Positions 59,528 through 64,000 of a stretch of 64,000 bases of DNA are shown in pieces (position 1 is the stretch's first letter; each line of letters starts with the position of its first letter). This stretch comes from Phoronis australis (lineage: Eukaryota; Phoronida; Phoronidae): assembly GCA_002633005.1 (NCBI GenBank), contig NMRA01000107.1, positions 897,426 through 961,425 on the forward strand. The letters are read 5' to 3'. The notes under the pieces were generated by a model. It was given only the letters and a program-made list of their open reading frames with translations, was not told the origin of the DNA and ran no database searches. Both the position numbers and the translations under genes were made by a program.

Positions 59528-61667
59528 CAGAGTCGACCAGTGTGGCTCCCAACCCATTTGACGGTTCGTCGAGTTCAGACGATGTAAAAATGCTAATGGA
59601 AGACATTCCAGTTATTTTTTACAAGAAGTACGTCGCCTACTGCATTATATGTTCAACCTTTAGACACTAAATGATACCAGTGTTGCTTCAAGTAGTTTCG
59701 GACACACAATAGCCACTGGCAAATTGCGCGTATTTTCATACTGATCTTTGGTTTATGGGCCCAATGTTGACCGGCAAATACTAACAGAAATCCCACATGC
59801 AGTGGAACATGAAATACTATGTAATTTTGTTTTTATTTCTTGGTTTTGGCGACACTAGGAATGAAAGTCGTTGACTTCCTGTGCCGTAGTACGTGTAGGC
59901 CTAGGTTGAACAGACGGCGCACATTTTTTATCGTTTGCTCAGTGCAAAAGCCTTTAATATGGTCTGCTTCAGTCACATCGCTTTAAGATCAAATTGTCTG
60001 GGACCCTAGACAAATGCCCAAACTTGGTTAACTTTGAACCATCATATTATTTTTACATCAGTGTCATTATGTTCATAAACAACTTTAAAATTGCGCAAAA
60101 CAAAACGAAATGTTATTACAGAAAACTGTTCTGCAACTTTTTTAAGCTTTCACCTTGAACATTTGATATCAAATAAAATTGATGTTATTGATACCGTTAT
60201 TTTGCCATCAATGTACCTTTTTTCAGAATTTTACAGAAAAACATGGTCACGCGTCATAATCTTTAAACGAATTGTAGAAGTAAAACATATAAACCTAGAG
60301 GCTTTCTAGTTTCAGGAAAAAACATAATTTTACTAGGTTCAATTCTTCAGTTCCGTAGAAGTCTGGATAATACGCAGATTTCTAAATAAGGTGTCGCCCA
60401 GCCCTGCATTTGTTAATGATGTCTTTAAATTTCGAAGATGTGCTGTCGAAAAAATGAAATGAAATCAAATCAAATCATGTTGTAACATGTAAAGTTTAAT
60501 GAAAATTTCTAGTTAACATACGTGCACTGAATTTTGGTGAATTTTGATGAATTTTCCTCCACACTGGCAACTGTCCCATGGTTGATGGTGAGCTTCACTG
60601 TTCGAACGACTTCCCTGTGTCAACACGTTAAAGAAAGCACGCTGCCATTGTTGCTGTTTACTTTAAACACCCTAAAAATACTCTTTCCGCTACATTTTAA
60701 TCAAAAAACACAAAACGGATGGCAAGGTAACTTAGACTGAGTGCACCTGAACAGTAAACCCAAATAATGCTCACTTAACACAACTTCAAATATGTCAAGC
60801 ATAACTAAATTTACGATGGATTTTTGATTGTGCACCACCACAAAAAAACTAACCGACTTAGTGAGTGACAGATGACTCATGCATTATGAGTACTCACTCA
60901 ACTGTTGTCATACATGTATCTGATGCAGTTTCCATTGAAACCCAACCCACTTACATGTAAAAACTAATGGTAAAATAAGGCAAACACAAACAGCGATGAA
61001 AGTTAGAAAACGTTTATATTTTAAGGATACATGCATCTTTCGCCCTAGGAACAGCATTTGTGTTCTAAATTTCGTGAATAAAAGGAAACAGTATTTTTAA
61101 ACGAAAAAATAATTTGCACAAAAGCAGACAGAGATGTAAAGGGTAGCACTTACATTATTGAGGATTCACAGTTGGAAAACTCTAGTCACTGAAGAAAATA
61201 CTGCCAAAGAAACACTTTTAGGTACCAAGACAACGAAATGACGACTACTTACAGCTCCATGCGTGAATAAAACGACGCGTGTATACGCAGTTTATGCGGG
61301 TCCTTATATACGATTGCGTGTGAGCTTTACGACTTATATTGTCGTTGATACTGGTGCACAAGTTCTGATAACGTAACGTGAATGGCACCGTAACTCTAAA
61401 AACGTGGTAGAGTGTGCGGTTGGCAACCTTAACATTTTTGTATTATCGAGTTCCGTTCTTCGCTGTCAAGAGTTGTCGTGTGAAACCATTTGATAATAAT
61501 ACATAGCTGTTCTGTTTTACCAGACATTATGGTGACTTGGTAACACATTTTAGAATCCTGTGACAACTGAAAACAAAATATTGTGCCTATTGGATACGTC
61601 TCTATTTTTTGACTTTCAGATAACCTGCAGTTTACGTCTCACGTCTTAATTTTTCTTCACACAGCGA
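59528..61667. repeat. Large duplicated segment D2, right copy
   Basis: Partner of 3,979-6,025. It retains the conserved short frame ending at the TAA at 59,668-59,670 (46 codons, NPFDGSSSSDDVKMLMED). Otherwise apparently non-coding, with indels of up to tens of bases relative to the left copy. Confidence 0.85.
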
Positions 61668-62568
61668 GGATTATGTCTTAACGCCGACACTTGTTTAACT
61701 TAAACCGTCCACGCATAGAGGAATGTCGGAGTTGTGAAGTGTGTATTAGTTTATGCTTTGTTTTACTTTCATTCTGTTTAAAGCGTCTGGAAATGCGCCA
61801 AATACAAATTGATTAACTAAACCATTTATGGAAAATTAGTTTCAAGCTTCAAAAATGCAAACCACCCAACTCGTAAGATAACTTAACAGCTTATACATGC
61901 CTCCTAACACCAATGGCGGCATATTTCGACCACAAAAGTTAAAGGAGAATACCACCCCACTTAATTAGTCTTTTTACCGTCTTAATCGGTCTATATCTAC
62001 AACACCTCGTATACGTTCGATCTTACTTCACCGAGAGCTGCCGCGGTAACCTGTGAGGAAGGGGAGAAACGACGCAGCGACGTAATTGGTTCTTCTACAA
62101 AGCGAGTTTCGCTATCGTGTGGTGTATCATACTCGCTTGTGCGAACTATGAAGCTGCGAGAAAAGCGGGTAAATCGTTTTTTTTTGTTTTCCTCAACAAC
62201 CCATAACGCTTCGGAAGAAGCTCGCGGTAATGAACAATGAAACGTACGCCGTTAATACCAAGTATGAGACCGTGAAACTTTTCCGTGTCTGTGGCCGGCA
62301 GATCGTCGTCACTGACGATCGAATGCCGGCATACTAAACGGCTCATACCAGGGAAGAAAAAAGAGACTGGGAATGAAGTCAGATGTTGTGCCCAGTTCGT
62401 TTGCGTTCGGCAGGCAAGAGACAAAGAAACGCGGATCGGTTGTTGTTCAGTTTTTAATTATGGAGAATTGCAGTAGCCCATGAAAACAAACAATTAAATT
62501 AATTCAAGGCATGAGAACATAACGTTTTATGGAGTCATGTATATCCCGTTTGATGACTAACTCATTCT
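61668..62568. other. No supported gene
   Basis: A 92-codon minus-strand ORF (62,146-62,424) lacks recognisable motifs. It sits downstream of the P2X7-C-like frames on the same strand and could contain a further exon, but nothing links them. Confidence 0.4.
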
Positions 62569-63041
62569 TCAGGCCCCTGTTCTGTCCTCTGGTTTAGGAT
62601 GTTTTCGCCAGTTCTTTTTCCCAGCCCTAGAAAACGTCGTAAGCACACCCCTGTTTAGATGCAGTGCAAAATCAGGATGGTCAGTGAAACACATCAGATC
62701 TGCGCTTCTCCATGAACGTTTTGCACTTGACGGAATTTCGTGGCAGCAAACGCTGGCGTCAGTCGTTTCCTTTATCGCGCAGTTAGCGCACTGACAGCAT
62801 GACAAGTCATTCAAAGAGTACAACTATCCATATGCTCCGTTGTCTGTGCACGTTCACGGCGCCTCTCTAGTATTTCTTGATCATTGCATTTCGGTTTGAA
62901 CTGATAGCCTGTGAAACCTAACGGTCGACCTTTGGAGTCTCCGTAGGATGAGCACTCGTCTAAGTCGGGATTGAAAGTTGCCACCTTGACGTTTATTATT
63001 GTGCGTTTTCTTTCAAAATTAATTATTCTCACCCTAACCAA
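62569..63041 (-). pseudogene. P2X7 C-terminal-domain-like protein, frameshifted
   Basis: Two overlapping minus-strand frames form one recognisable domain. The first (63,041-62,811) has RPLGFTGYQFKPKCNDQEI then LERRRERAQTTEHM. The second (62,823-62,569) has LSCCQCANCAIKETTDASVC, then CHEIPSS, CFTDHPDFALHLNRGVLTTF and ends at TGA. The series G-Y-x-F-x-P, W/C-C-x-C-x-x-C, C-C-x-E, C-[IF]-T-x-H-P-x-F and L-N-x-x-VL is the zinc-binding intracellular ballast domain of P2X7 receptors, which also occurs by itself in many multicopy invertebrate proteins. The frame changes between about 62,812 and 62,835, so it is a pseudogene or has a one-base sequence error. No channel domain is near, so a stand-alone or transposon-borne copy is more likely than a receptor. 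Confidence 0.65.
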
Positions 63042-64000
63042 TGGTTATATCAAACTGAAACATGCCTTTGGCGTTTTCGTGAGTGCAAATGTCTTGAGAA
63101 GCCAGCAACGAATAAATCACTGCGTTACCGGTGAAATAAACAAAAAAATTGGCCGGACACCGATGCCGTGTCAGCGCATGCTACCTCAGTGTTTGGTGAC
63201 AGAAATCTGTTTTGAAACAATAACTTAATTTTATATCCTATGATCAGATGTTAGGGAAATCTTTATTTAGATATTAATATACATTACTCTACAACGTTTG
63301 CCCCGCCTGGCGGTTCTGTGGAAGGGTGACCAGACTTCGCGGCCCCCGACGAGCTAGTAAGTAGATTCCATGTTCGCTGCTAATCCACCAAAATAACCAC
63401 ATGCACAATATTTCTTTGACTCACTAGTAGTCTTTTCGTGACTGGAAGCTTAGTTTCCAAATTTAGCTGGTTTATGTTCGTGGTGTCGTCAGTCCGGCCG
63501 CGACGGGCCTGATCGGGTTCCGAGCCACTGGCCGGGATAGCAAGCGTTTTGTGTGTTTAGAACGGAAAAGAATCATAAATCTAAATTTACGACACACAGC
63601 TATGTTCCCCTATCTGTATTTAACGGACGAAAACTTGCATTTATGGCCAAACGGACCCCAAACTCCCACGCCCATCCTTGGTAAATTGGCCTACAGAACT
63701 TTGTGGGATTCGGTACGTTCAAATACCTATAAATCCATAAGAGCGAAATTAAACAACGCGTTAGTTCAATAACTCGATGTATTCGTAAGGATTTTAGTTC
63801 GAATTTTGATGATAAACTGGTGTAAAACGATGTAATTCGAGCGATAAGCTGACACCAGTAAGCGTGATATTAACTGCTGAACCGACTGCGTTGGGACCTG
63901 TGACGTCATTGGTTAATTTCAACACTGCTATCAGGTGTCTGGTAAAAGAACATCACTTGCTGTTATCGAGTAGAACTACTCGATCTAAATTGATACAAAA
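63042..64000. other. No supported gene
   Basis: A 73-codon plus-strand ORF (63,551-63,772) is of unknown meaning. I see no repeat copies, RNA genes or promoter signals that I could support. Confidence 0.4.

Noticed and set aside
1-64000. tRNA, rRNA or snRNA genes
   Set aside because: A scan for GGTTCGAATCC-type T-arm boxes and paired arms on both strands gave no candidate with a complete cloverleaf.

Overview
This is a draft-quality eukaryotic (metazoan) genomic window. It is AT-rich, intron-dominated and packed with degenerate mobile elements. No long ORF reads as a complete gene, splice sites follow animal GT/AG consensus, and remnants of at least two LINE lineages, an integrase, foldback elements and several kilobase-scale duplications are present. 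The LINE types, an animal-type secreted CAP/EGF/ShKT architecture and the frequent word ACATGTA suggest a marine invertebrate (cnidarian, echinoderm, hemichordate or lancelet would all fit). I cannot name the species from sequence alone.

The main host gene lies on the minus strand and runs from a TATA-like box near 51.4 kb down to about 10.3 kb. Manual splicing gives seven exons at 51.1-51.3, 45.1-45.2, 43.7-43.9, 30.1-30.3 (second copy 25.4-25.6), 16.7-16.8 (second copy 15.2-15.3), 11.8-11.9 (second copy 11.1-11.2) and 10.3 kb. All seven junctions keep phase and add up to 310 codons plus a stop. The product is a secreted protein: signal peptide, complete CAP/SCP domain, one six-cysteine EGF-like domain, one ShKT domain. 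The terminal exon is the least certain part.

Exons 4, 5 and 6 each occur twice. The exon 5 and 6 copies lie in direct duplications whose junction carries a single 'n'. The same arrangement recurs at 2.37 kb and 54.99 kb, so several tandem duplications are probably unmerged haplotype overlaps in the assembly. The copies differ by several percent, and because the exons are phase-asymmetric the two copies of one exon cannot both be spliced into one message in frame.

The introns and flanks hold the following. About 1-2.8 kb is duplicated at 38.75-41.85 kb (D1), the second copy interrupted by another repeat. About 3.98-6.03 kb is duplicated at 59.53-61.67 kb (D2). A 4.7-kb element at 18.23-22.92 kb has long compound inverted termini and carries a decayed gene of a family I know only as an uncharacterised multicopy metazoan protein. 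LINE remnants lie at 26.7-27.6 (+), 47.1-47.6 (+) and 56.2-58.0 kb (-), the last partly duplicated at 54.7-55.0. A decayed integrase lies at 46.0 kb, small MITE/foldback elements at 11.46, 12.18, 13.85 and 45.57 kb, and a frameshifted P2X7-C-terminal-like zinc-binding coding fragment at 62.6-63.0 kb (-). A 195-base assembly gap lies at 36,103-36,297.
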